The notes under the pieces were generated by a model. That model was not told the DNA's origin and ran no database searches. It saw only the letters and a program-made list of their open reading frames with translations. 64,000 nt of DNA from Cytidiella melzeri. Lineage: Eukaryota; Basidiomycota; Agaricomycetes; Polyporales; Irpicaceae. Numbering within the stretch: position 1 is the first letter of the stretch; every line of letters starts with the position of its first letter. The translations under genes and the position numbers were made by a program. Positions 21,369 through 31,391 of the stretch are shown piece by piece. The stretch lies in NCBI GenBank assembly GCA_022592445.1, contig JABYQR010000087.1, positions 62,001-126,000 on the forward strand, given 5' to 3'.

Positions 21369-22754
21369 ATGGAATTCTTCAGCGATGTCGGAGGTGACCT
21401 GCTAAAGCCCTCGTTATTTGAGCTAGTTGCGCAGGAACAACTCGGAGGGCTGTTACAGCCCGCCCTGAAGTACGTGTTGTCGGTGCGTCTGTTTTTAATT
21501 CGGAAAGGTTTGAAGGTGCTCATGTATGCCATCGCCGGTAGGTGTTTGCGCAACGGTATCCGAGATACTTGCTGCGTGTCGTCAATCGCCATGAAGAATT
21601 TTACGCTGCTTTGATGTTCTTTGTCGAACGACACTACCTCCGTACCCATGGTCAGACTCCTGTGTTCGCCTCCTTCATCAGTCAGCTCAAGGCAATTCAT
21701 TAGGTGCATCTTTTTCGGAGAACTTTTACGGGCTGAAGCGTCGCAGGAGACCTGCCTTTGAGACAGAGCGTGCTCGGGCCGCGGTGGGAGGTGTGCCTGC
21801 TGAGGAGAAGTTGCGTAGGCAGGAGATATGGAGGTCTATGATCTTTTTGGTGCGTGGATGCGGTTCACTGGCAACACTTCTATGCGCCTTACGGCATTTA
21901 GATCGGTTTGCCCTACTTGCGTGCGAAAGCGCAAGATTATTTCGAAGCCCTAGGCGGTGGTGTTGACCATGATATTTTCGATGAGAACGAGCAGAACAGG
22001 CAAGCTCGGAGTCTGAGTGAAGAGGTGCGTGTTCTCACAGTTGTCACTAGACCTCACAACTGGATGTCACAAACAGACTGTTGCAGCTCGACTACGGCGA
22101 ACATTCAAGCACATATATCCTTGGCTAAACACTGGTTTTGAAGTTTGGCTTTTTGTTTCCAATGTCGCCTACCTGTTCGACAAGACTCCATTCTATCGGC
22201 CGTGGCTAACATGGGTTGGTGTTGATATACGACGAGTGGGCATGGATGACATGGTGAGACATGTCACCTCAGAACGTGGGATTCGGCTTTCTAATCTCAT
22301 ACTATAGCTTGCTGCAAGAAGGCCGACCCAGAGCCATCCAGCCAAAAACCTACCTCAAGGTTTGTCAGCGAAGCTGCGGGGGCTGCTCATATCATCACCA
22401 CGGCTGTTGTTGGACAGTCTGAGGATCCTTCTTCCGACGGCCATCTTCTTCATCAGATTTTTGGAATGGTGGTACTCACCGTCATCGCCTGCAAAAAGTC
22501 TGGCTGTGTCTCCGCAAGGCCCTGTAGTCCCGCCGCCTCGCATACTGCCACCGCACCCACAGGGCTTGCCGATGGACCGTAAGAAGTATGGAGAGTGCGG
22601 ACTGTGTGCGAACGCGATTGCGAATGCGACAGCGTTTCCGACCGGGTATGTATTTTGCTATCGATGTGCACACGAGTATGTGGTAGAGCATAGCCGATGT
22701 CCTGTAACGTTGTTGCCAGCGCGAGTGTGGCAGCTGCGCAAGATTCTAATATAA
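21369..22754 (+). CDS. PEX12: Peroxin 12, RING-type peroxisomal ubiquitin ligase subunit
   Basis: Integral peroxisomal membrane protein that forms, with Pex2 and Pex10, the ubiquitin ligase complex which recycles the Pex5 receptor. The start at 21369 gives [20 protein letters not shown], the usual family start. Further blocks are [68 protein letters not shown] and [19 protein letters not shown]. The last exon has [19 protein letters not shown], then a proline-rich linker, then the C-terminal RING-like domain with [20 protein letters not shown] and [19 protein letters not shown]. This RING keeps only part of the zinc ligands, as is known for Pex12. The stop is at 22752-22754. Six or so short introns. 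A second complex subunit, PEX2, lies at about 55.5 kb. Confidence 0.95.
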
Positions 22755-23084
22755 AACGCGTATGATAAAGAAATATTCGAAAAGGGGTCGTGTTTTGGTA
22801 TTTCGAGTCTGTGCTCGTCTTCCGAGTGGACAAGAGACGGGCACGTTCGTGGGATCAGATATTGGCAGCAATCTCTGTTATTCCTAGATAATCGCGCTGC
22901 ACGTGAAGGGTCTCTGGACAGTACGCCCTGTTATGGGTTCCAAGCAGCCTTAACATGCCCCTCCTCCTCTAGTCCATGAAGCAACTCGCTCGTCCGCCCC
23001 TTCATCCTTTCAAGACGGTAGAGCGCATACGGCTCCCGACGTATCATCCAACTCCTTGCCTGGCTCCCGTAGACATCTACGGAA
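22755..23084. promoter_or_regulatory. Intergenic region upstream of PHO81
   Basis: This 330 bp stretch between the tandem genes PEX12 and PHO81 contains the PHO81 promoter. A CACGTG core (the Pho4-type E-box) reads as CACGTG at about 22901-22906 (GCTGCACGTGAAGG). Such a site would fit phosphate control, but the motif is short. Confidence 0.4.
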
Positions 23085-26000
23085 ATGAAGGTCTGTCTTC
23101 CCCGCGCGCTGTACCGGAGATAATGGGTCTAACCTTGTACTCCAGTTTGGCAAGCAGATTCAGGCTGACCAGGTTCCTGGTTGGTCACGACATTACCTAG
23201 ACTACAAGTCGCTCAAGAAAATCATCTCCTCGCTCGAGTCGAATCGCCCTCTTGCAGAAGCGGCCGCTCTCGCGGTTGGTATGTCACAACAAACACCACA
23301 GGTCACCGAGAATGTTTTAAGAGCGTTGTACGATAGGGACATCTGGAGCCGAGTCGCTCGGACTGCCTTTACTACCATCTGGTCTGAGCTCAGATGATGA
23401 TAATAGAGGCCGAGAGTTTCAAGCTTACAAGGCAGCGTTTTTCTTCAAGCTGGAGCGCGAGCTGGAGAAGGTGTGTACTTCATTTGGCTTCAATTCCTTT
23501 GTCTGAAACTTGCCCTAGATCAATGCATTCTACTTGGATAAAGAAGCGGAGCTGCAAACTCGTCTGGAGACGCTGCTGTCCAAGCGAAGAGCGGCAGCAA
23601 GTCGCGTCCTTCCGACTTCGCTGGATAGCGATGCGACGAAGAACCATGTCGAGTGGAACGCGGTGGAAGAAGGATTCCATCTTCTCGAACGGGATCTTGG
23701 AAAGCTACAGGTAAATCGTCAGAGAAATCCTCTTTGCTCAAAAGTTGATGCAGTTGCCAGCAATTTGTCGAGATTAATGCTACCGGCTTTCGTAAAATCT
23801 TGAAAAAGTGGGATAAACGATCAAAGTCTACTACCAAAGAACTCTACCTCGCACGTCAAGTAGACGTTCAGCCGGTCTTCGACCGCCAGGTATGTCTAAC
23901 GCATATACCCAGCAGGACTCACAATTCTCAATCGCTTTATATCCTGCAGCTCATCTCCGAACTGTCGGACGCTGTCGCTGCCTGCCTTTTGGACCTCACT
24001 GATCTATCCGTTGGAGGAAAGTACGAGTCGGCTGCCCCGGAGGATCCTTTGTTCTCGCATGAACTGGGCGACAACGTCTCGGTTCATTTGCCGTTCAGCG
24101 ACCTAGAGAGCAACATTCGGAGAGCCGTCGCCGACGAGGACAGGCTTGCGCTTCAACAGCTTCTGCAGCTGTCAGAGTCGCTAGCGCAAACGCCTGAAGC
24201 ACGAATGCACGCGACTAGAGTGCTGTGGAAAGCGGTCATCGATGCTCCCACAGATCTTGCCGATCTCATTCTCTCTTCGACTTCAGAGCCGTTCAACTAC
24301 CTCTTCATAGACGACATCAATGGACGAACGTGTCTGCATGAGGCAGCCCGGGTCGGCGCCTTGCGTCTTGTAAACCTGTGCCTGGAGAATAGAGTGCAAC
24401 GCGACAAGGTGGATGTCTACGGCCGGTCTGCTCTTCATTATGCCGCGATGAACGGTCACTCTGCGGTTTGCCAACGATTAATAGAAGAGAGCTTGAATCC
24501 GAACCTAGTCGATCTAGACAACTGCACTCCGCTCATTTACGCAACGCTGCGAGGGTCTGTCGAGTCTGTTCGGGTACTGCTGCAGGTTGGCCGAGTCTCT
24601 GCACAGGTTACGGTTCTTAATGATGATCTGATGCCGCTGTCTCTTGCTGCCCGTGCTGGTCATTTTGATGTTGTCGTTCTGCTCCTCGAACACGGTGCCC
24701 CGAGCTTACCGAATACGAATGGCGAATATCCGATCCACTTGGCTGCTCAGGAAGGCCACCCGCGAATCTGCGAGCTTCTTGCAACCCACGAGGGCTGGGA
24801 TACACCAGACAAGTACAATGAATGGACACCTCTCTTCCATGCCGCTCGGTACGGGCACGAACATTGTCTGAGTGTCCTGTTGGATGCAGGCAGTCGTGCA
24901 GATCGTATAGATGAAGTTGGCCATGCTGCAGTCCATTACGCTGCATGGTACGGACATCACACGTGTGTATCCCGTATAATGGCAGCAAGTCTCAGACCTG
25001 CCGGTGGCCAAATTGTCTCTGCTCACGCCTCCCCCTTCTCTGATACCCAACGATCCGCTGGGGTTGACTTAGACGTCGACGCTATTCCCTCACTTGCCCT
25101 CCCTCCACCAATGATGCCTTATCGCGTCTATGGACATAACTATCTGGATCACAACGCTCTCGTGCAGGTCACGATCGGCCACCCATGTTCACGGTTTAGT
25201 GAGACATCAGCGGCGTCCTCGAATGCAGTGAGCTTGCGTCCCCCTCTAAGCGGTCTTGAGCGTACAGAAGGCTATCTTCACACTTCTCCTCGATTGAAGC
25301 TAGTTGTGACGGCGTCTCCAGCCGTAACCACAGCTCCTTTCAGTGTACCACTACCACTGACTGGCGATAAGGTGGTATACACCTTCCAGGCTCCCTCCCT
25401 CGACACCCTGTCCCTCGAATTTTCTCTGTACCCCAACTTCGGCACAAAGCTTATAGGACGTGCCGCCTCTTTACCCTCATCATTTGCATCTATTCATCAT
25501 AATCAAGCTTTCATACTACCTATCCTAGATCATCACCTAAACGTCATCGGCGAGGTAAGCTGTGTTTCGGATCCATTGTTCTCGTCTCACTGATACTCAC
25601 TCGGTGCGATGTAGATCTCATTCGAAGTTAACATAGTCACACCCTTCAGCGGCGTTACTCTCAAGATTGGCGGTGCGGTTGAGACCTATTGGAAGTCCAT
25701 CTCAACGCCAGCCTCCACTCCTACAGTCGGCAGACTGTCCTACTCCCGCTTCATGCTGCCTCCGCGAGCTGTTGCTTCAGCACATACATCTCCGTCCACA
25801 TATGCACAGCCAGCTGCGAGCAGTCAGGCTCTCACACATTCTTCCATTGCTGGCAACTTCATCTACATCACAGTGCAGGTCACCCGAGACCTTCAACCTG
25901 TAACCTTCTGCGATTGGCGTCTTCCAGAAGAGCTATATGAACTTGGAGTGGCCGATATCACCTTGTTGCAATTCATCGCACTGGCCAAGCGCGTCGGAAG

Positions 26001-26901
26001 GTCAAAAACTTTTTCAAGCACTGTGGTTTCTACCACATCCCTCTCCGATCTACATAGATCCATAGCAGCGTCTATGATGCCATTATCGGACCTGTTGAAG
26101 GTTAGAGAAGATTAGTCCTTTTTATGCACAACGTACTCAAATGATCGTCGGGTACTCTTTCTGTCTATTCAGCTCCTCCCTCCGACGCTCGGCATCTGTC
26201 TAGAACTCGCGTACCCACCTACGTCCATACAAACACAACTCTCCATACGGCACCAGACCTCTCTGAACGACGCGGTCGATGCTGTGCTGCGTACCATTTA
26301 CGAGATAACCTCACTAGAAGGCCACGTTGGCCGCCGCAATGTCGTCTTTACGTCATTCTCACCGGACGTCTGCTCGGCATTGAATTGGAAGCAGCCAAAC
26401 TGTGAGTGCACACATTTTTCCACTTCGCACTTCGTGGACCTTGAATGCCACCCACCGGGGTTTTCCCTGTTCGTTTTCGGCGCTCATGTGTCTTGTAGAT
26501 CCTGTCTTCTTTGCTTCTCAGTGCGGGCGTCGATGTCCTGTTCGTCCGAGCGCGACGGCACTTTCCATAGAGGACACAAATGATTATCGATTGTCGAGCC
26601 TCAACTGCGCGGTAGAGGTGTGCAAGACGAACAACATGCTTGGCTTGCTCTTGGATGCAGAGCTCCTGGTGAGTCGGACAACGTTTGTTTCTCTGGAGCG
26701 AAGCCTGATGCTGACCTCGTGTGCGCGGTTTAGTCTCAGGTCCCCTCCCTAGTTCGGGCCGTCAAAGATTTTGGGCTTCTTTTGGGTGCGTTTGGCGGAA
26801 AGGAGCAACTCTCGTTGTTATCTGCAGGAGAGAATAGCGCGGACGCGTTCCTCCAGGACGGCATCCTAACTTATTCCGATTACTCTAAACGAGGTAATTG
26901 A
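23085..26901 (+). CDS. PHO81: Pho81-like phosphate sensor: SPX, ankyrin repeats, degenerate GDPD
   Basis: Large cytosolic regulator of phosphate starvation signalling; in yeast Pho81 inhibits the cyclin-CDK Pho80-Pho85. Exon 1 is only 6 nt (ATG AAG) and joins to FGKQIQADQVPGWSRHYLDY, the SPX N-terminus, followed by KSLKKIISSLESN. SPX continues with AFFFKLERELEK, INAFYLDKEAELQTRL and INATGFRKILKKWDKRSKS, whose Lys/Tyr residues form the inositol pyrophosphate pocket. A set of about six ankyrin repeats follows (NGRTCLHEAARVGALRLVNL, YGRSALHYAAMNGHSAVCQR, NGEYPIHLAAQEGHPRICEL, YNEWTPLFHAARYGHEHCLS). The C-terminal part resembles a glycerophosphodiester phosphodiesterase fold but lacks the catalytic HD (VTFCDWRLPE in its place), as in Pho81. 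It ends at 26899-26901. Total is about 1,100 residues. Confidence 0.92.
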
Positions 26902-27080
26902 CACAGCATCTATTAATGTGAGGGTTCCCGATATAGCATTAACTACATGTATATGGTATCATAGTTTGTAGCGTTTTACACAGCAATTGTAAACATATTC
27001 ACGATACTCGACAGCGATGACAGCGATGATGATGGTGGTGGTGGTGGTGGTGGTGAGCGGTGTTAAATGTCTTGTGTAAC
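26902..27080. repeat. Gap between PHO81 and ABC gene with GGT microsatellite
   Basis: This 179 bp stretch between convergent stops holds a short (GGT)n tract at about 27032-27055 next to ATGATG repeats. Read on the minus strand, it creates an apparent run of ten histidines in an open frame that is really 3' UTR (see the ABC transporter). Confidence 0.7.
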
Positions 27081-29881
27081 CTAGACCGATGCTCGGTATA
27101 GCGAAGCGTATGATCCTTCTCTCTCCAAAAGTTCCTGATGTGTTCCAAACTCCATGATGGTCTAGAAAGTACACCAGTATTAGAAAAAGATCGCCAGAAG
27201 CGTAAGTTCAAGTTGTCGTGCTCAAAAATTGGAAGCGAACCGACCCCGTGCTCCATCATGGCGATCTTGTCCGCCCTACGCGCCGTAGAAAGTCGATGGG
27301 TTATAAAGATGACAGACTTGGTCTTCTGGTAGCCCCCTCCTCTTGTTGGCGACCGGGACATCTCTTCCACAGTGTCGAACACATGGTTCTGGGCGTGTGG
27401 GTCTAGTGAGGATGTCTAGAAGGAGAAGAAAAAAAATATATTCGGTGAGCGCTTGTGTCACGAGCAAAAGCTCCGAGACAATAAGGGGACAGTGTAAATG
27501 TATGAGCAGGGGGAAAAATAGACTCACTGGCTCGTCGAGAACGATGAGGTCGACTTCGGGCCGATGTGCCCGCATGAACGCGCGAGAGATCGCTACGCGT
27601 TGCCACTAGTCGGGAACAAGTCGAAAAGGAAAGAGTTACAATGTTGACGTATCGAGTCATGTTTTCATACAACTTACCTCTCCCCCAGACAACCCATGTC
27701 GCTGATGTCTGGGACACCCAGCTACGTGTCCATATTCCGAGTTCAATCCGAGTTTGAGAGGAAAGGACGACGACGAAGGTTGCCCCACTGCGCTGTCCAG
27801 GATCGTATTCACACCGTTCGGTAAGCTGCATAGTATGTGCTCTGCCCCGGCGAGGTTGACCGCCTTCTCGACCGCGTCTTCAGACCTCGCCTCAGGAAGA
27901 TACCCGACGCCAACGTTTTCCTTGAGCGAGGAGTCAAACTTGGAGAACCCCTGGAGGACGGCGGCGACGCGGGCGTGAAAATCGGCGGGATCGTGTGCGC
28001 GCAAGTCTCTGTCATTCACGAGGATTTTCCCGCCGTGGTATTCGATGAGACGGAGGAGGATCTTAGCGAGGGTGGATTTCCCTTTGGTTGTAAAAGTGAG
28101 TCAAACGCTTCATACTATCACAGAGAGAGAGAGAGAGAGAGAGAAGGTACAGACCGGAACCGTTGTAGCCCACAATGGCGAGTGACTCCCCGGCTTCCAA
28201 AATGAAGCTCACGTCCTTTAAAGCAGGCGAGTGGTTTCCTGGGTATGTATAGGACACGTTCCTAGACAGGACAATGAACATTGGACGTCATGGAAGACTT
28301 TCCAGATTCAACAACTTTACCGTAGCTCAATCTTCATCCCCTTTCCTGAACTTTGGTACTCAATCGGAGATTCAGGCTGGAGTCGCGGTTGCACTTCCAT
28401 CGCCGCGCAAAACGCGCCCATAAGAAATATCCCTTGGAAGCCCATGCGTACGGTCTGCATCAGTTGTCTTCCCGTAAAGAAGAACGACTGGACGGAGCCG
28501 CGGTAGAGGGAGAAAGAGCCGAGCGAGTTTGAGGACGTTTGGAGAGCGATGAGGATGGGAATCTAATGGAGAAATCAGCTGTCGTGAGTGAGAGAGAGAG
28601 ACAGAGAGAGACGATGGTCTCCAGCCCAGCGATGGACACCCACGTTTTGAAGTGCGGTAACAATGCCAGTGAGATTGAGCTGCGAGAGCAACGCACCAGA
28701 TAGAGTTTCGTCTCCGACCAATTGAGATTGCTCGAGGCCCAAGGTTAGCCGCCTCGCCTTTGCCCAAGTCTGCAGGATCCAAGGTCCGAGGCCAAACAAG
28801 ACGATCTCCGGACGGTGCACGTCACTGTAGGCCATGCTATGCATGCGATTTTGCTTCGCGGTGGCTCGAGCCTCTTTTGCGTCGCGCGTAGCTTCATCGC
28901 AACCATCGTTGCGGGTACAAGGCGACAGCAATAGCGGCAAGATGGTTGAGATGACAGAGAAGAGAAGCATCCAGACGTGTGTTCCTTTTGACGTCAGGGA
29001 CCAGAGCATCACCGCGTGAGACATAAGCTCAGAAATGAGCGTCAGAATGCGAAGCAGGTCGAGCGGCGAGAGTAAGCCAAAGCCCGACACGCCGCTGAAG
29101 GAACGCACGAAGAGGTCGGACTCTTGAAACACGTCGCGGATATGCGGGTCTTCTAGCGTAGGCACGTCCATCTTTAGCCGTTGTTCCATCTGTCGATATT
29201 CCATGACGAAGCGGGCAGAACTCTGAACGATGTCTGCGTTGTTATTCCTGGAGATTGTCATGGTTTTAGCACAAGCGAGCGAAAAGCAGGGGTCTTACAA
29301 ATTTGCTACTCACGCTAGCGAATCGATCAAGCTTTCCAAGGCCATTCTCAGCAAATCAGTGGCGATTAGTCGGCCAAGTCGGGCGAAACTGAAATGGGTT
29401 GATGAGATTACCGCTTGGAGCTATCGCAGAATGAGGTTTAGTGGGAGGAATAGAGTGGAAGACGCGCAAGAACACGGACCTCATTGATAATAAGAGCTTG
29501 TGAATAACCCCGACAAGCGGGAAGGACGCCGCGGAAGATGTCGAGGGTGAGCATGAGCAGGACGCGCAGGGGGTGGAGACTCCACAGGAGGAAGAGAATG
29601 GGGGGAACGCAGCGTTCCGAAAGCTCGAGTGCCAGAGCAATATTTTTGCTGGACAGCGGTCGCTGTCCACCCGGAGTCAGTATGAGCTCATCGTGTGAGC
29701 CGACTGCCCGCGACGCCAACCATGCATCATAGATGGACTTGCGCGACTTGTCATCCGATGCCGTCGATTTTCCGAGGTTGTCTTCGTAGTCTGTGGCTGC
29801 ACAAGAGTTGGGTCGTTGTTGTCCGAGAGGGGCGAGCATTCCCGGGAGGAGGGAGCAGAAGGGCTTGAGAGACAAGTTCAT
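27081..29881 (-). CDS. ABC half-transporter (TMD-NBD)
   Basis: ATP-binding cassette protein with one membrane domain followed by one nucleotide-binding domain; substrate unknown. Membrane helices are seen in RCVPPILFLLWSLHPLRVLL and LLRILTLISELMSHAVMLWS. The NBD carries Walker A (LAIVGYNGSGKSTL), split by an intron after GSG. The Q-loop is AAVLQGFSKFDSS. The signature is GLSGGEWQRVAISRAF, also split by an intron. Walker B is DLIVLDEP, followed by a D-loop (SSLDPHAQ) and the H-loop (SVIFITHRLSTARRADKIAM). The last exon, after TTTCTAG, gives TIMEFGTHQELLEREGSYAS, LYRASV and a stop at 27081-27083. Two introns contain long CT runs. The start at 29881 (MNLSLKPF) is the least certain point; Met 29839 (MLAPLGQQ) is an alternative. 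Most like the type I exporter class. Confidence 0.85.
28115..28145. repeat. (AG)n microsatellite inside ABC intron
   Basis: A run of about 13 AG units at about 28119-28145 lies within the intron that interrupts Walker A. In the transcript it reads as CT repeats just after the donor site. A second, less regular AG tract lies at about 28590-28614 in another intron of the same gene. Confidence 0.8.
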
Positions 29882-31391
29882 GACAGAGTAGCGAGAGTGG
29901 GGGTGGACGAGACATGACCAGGGGGAGCTTAAGAAGGCTGGGGGGCACACGCAGTCTGTGACAGGCCTCTTTTTGTTGTTGTGCAGGCTTCCGTAAGATT
30001 GAGATCCGCAGGATTGACGGAGCGGGAAGGAGGGAGAGAGATTTTGGGAGAGGTGTCCCGACGATGAGACCTAAAAAGCAAAATAAACGGGTGAGCAGGG
30101 CAGTGAACACGGAAATGAGGGAATTATTGGACAATGTTGCGGTGAGTGGGATGTCTTTGGTATAGCCTCATGGGGCGACAAAGAACACGGCCAACCTTTT
30201 AGGATCCCATAACGGGACATCACCGCAGTAGCCCTCCATGGCCAGGCGCGCGTGCCAATCAATTCTGACCCTCGACTACCACTACAACATCCAACGACCG
30301 ACACACACGAGGCTAGCATGCGGCCTGCAATCTAGCTCAACACGAGGTGAGGCGGTGTCGATCTGCCTGTGCAGGCTCGTCGAAAATGGCAGGTCCTCAG
30401 TCTCTGCGTGTCTCAGGCTCTCCAAGTACTTAACTGCTTATAGGCTCTGTCGACCACCGTAACAAACTTGCCAAGTACGGTTAACGTTTACGGCTGCTCA
30501 AGGTTTTGAACACGAATCAATGAGTGAGCTCCGCCAGAGGCCCAAGTCCCTTCCCATCTCACCCCGGAGCCGTGAACCTCAACGGGCAAATACAGCCACT
30601 TCGGCAACAATGTACGCTTTTAACCCTTTCCTGTTCTCACGTCGACGCTCACAATGGCTGAAGTGGTCCTGCAGCTGCCGAACAGCAAGCAATTGTTACA
30701 ACACAGCACCTCCCAGTGTCCGATCATTTCGTGGATACACATGTCTCTACCCATCCGCACATGGCAATCTCGTACCTCAGCACACAGACTCGGAGTCCAC
30801 CGCTAACAGACGGTGGCAATACAGTACACTGACAGTGGCCAATGCGACACGCGGAGGAAACACTCTGTCGACAAACATCGGAGTATACTATCAAAAGCCC
30901 GTTCTATCACCTCCCTCCCCAAACTCGAATTCATATACGCCCGTACTTGCACCCTCTCGTGTTCAGTAAAGCACTGAACTCAAATGCGCATAAAGGCGAG
31001 AGGGCGATACACACCATGAACCATCTCATGCATGTGTTCCATCATGCAATGTACGTATCATCATCATCGCCCCGAACAAGTAGACCAGAAAAACCAAATG
31101 TAGAATTCCAAATGAGCACAGCCTACGTGTACGTACTATCAACAAGCAAGCATCAAAAACATCAGTCGCATAGAACCCTAGTATTAGCAGCAGCAGCGTG
31201 GATGGATGCTTGGGTGAGTATAGTGAGTGTCCCAAGAGAGTTTAAGCACGAGAGGGCAAGAATCAACGAAAAAAAAACAAAGCATTACAAATGTGCCAGC
31301 ACAACACAGATATAGAGGCTATATTCTCACACATGCCATACCAGAACCAAGCAGGCAAGACCAGACAGTCCAAAACATGCAGCTCTCCGCC
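29882..31391. other. 1.5 kb gap between ABC transporter and aspartic protease
   Basis: The left part is the upstream region of the ABC gene; the right part is the 3' side of the protease gene. Two overlapping open frames on the plus strand (30520-30969 and 30842-31315) reach about 150 residues, but both are Ser/Thr/His-rich without a recognisable domain and neither has a clear splice structure. I cannot support a gene here. Confidence 0.45.

Noticed and set aside
26999..27060. Run of ten histidines at the apparent C-terminus of the ABC transporter
   Set aside because: The His run comes from reading a GGT microsatellite in the 3' UTR. Splicing out the preceding intron shifts the frame and gives a normal ABC C-terminus with a stop at 27081-27083.
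30520..31315. Two overlapping plus-strand frames of about 150 codons
   Set aside because: Low-complexity Ser/Thr/His sequence without recognisable motif. Two different frames overlap, which is typical of random openness.
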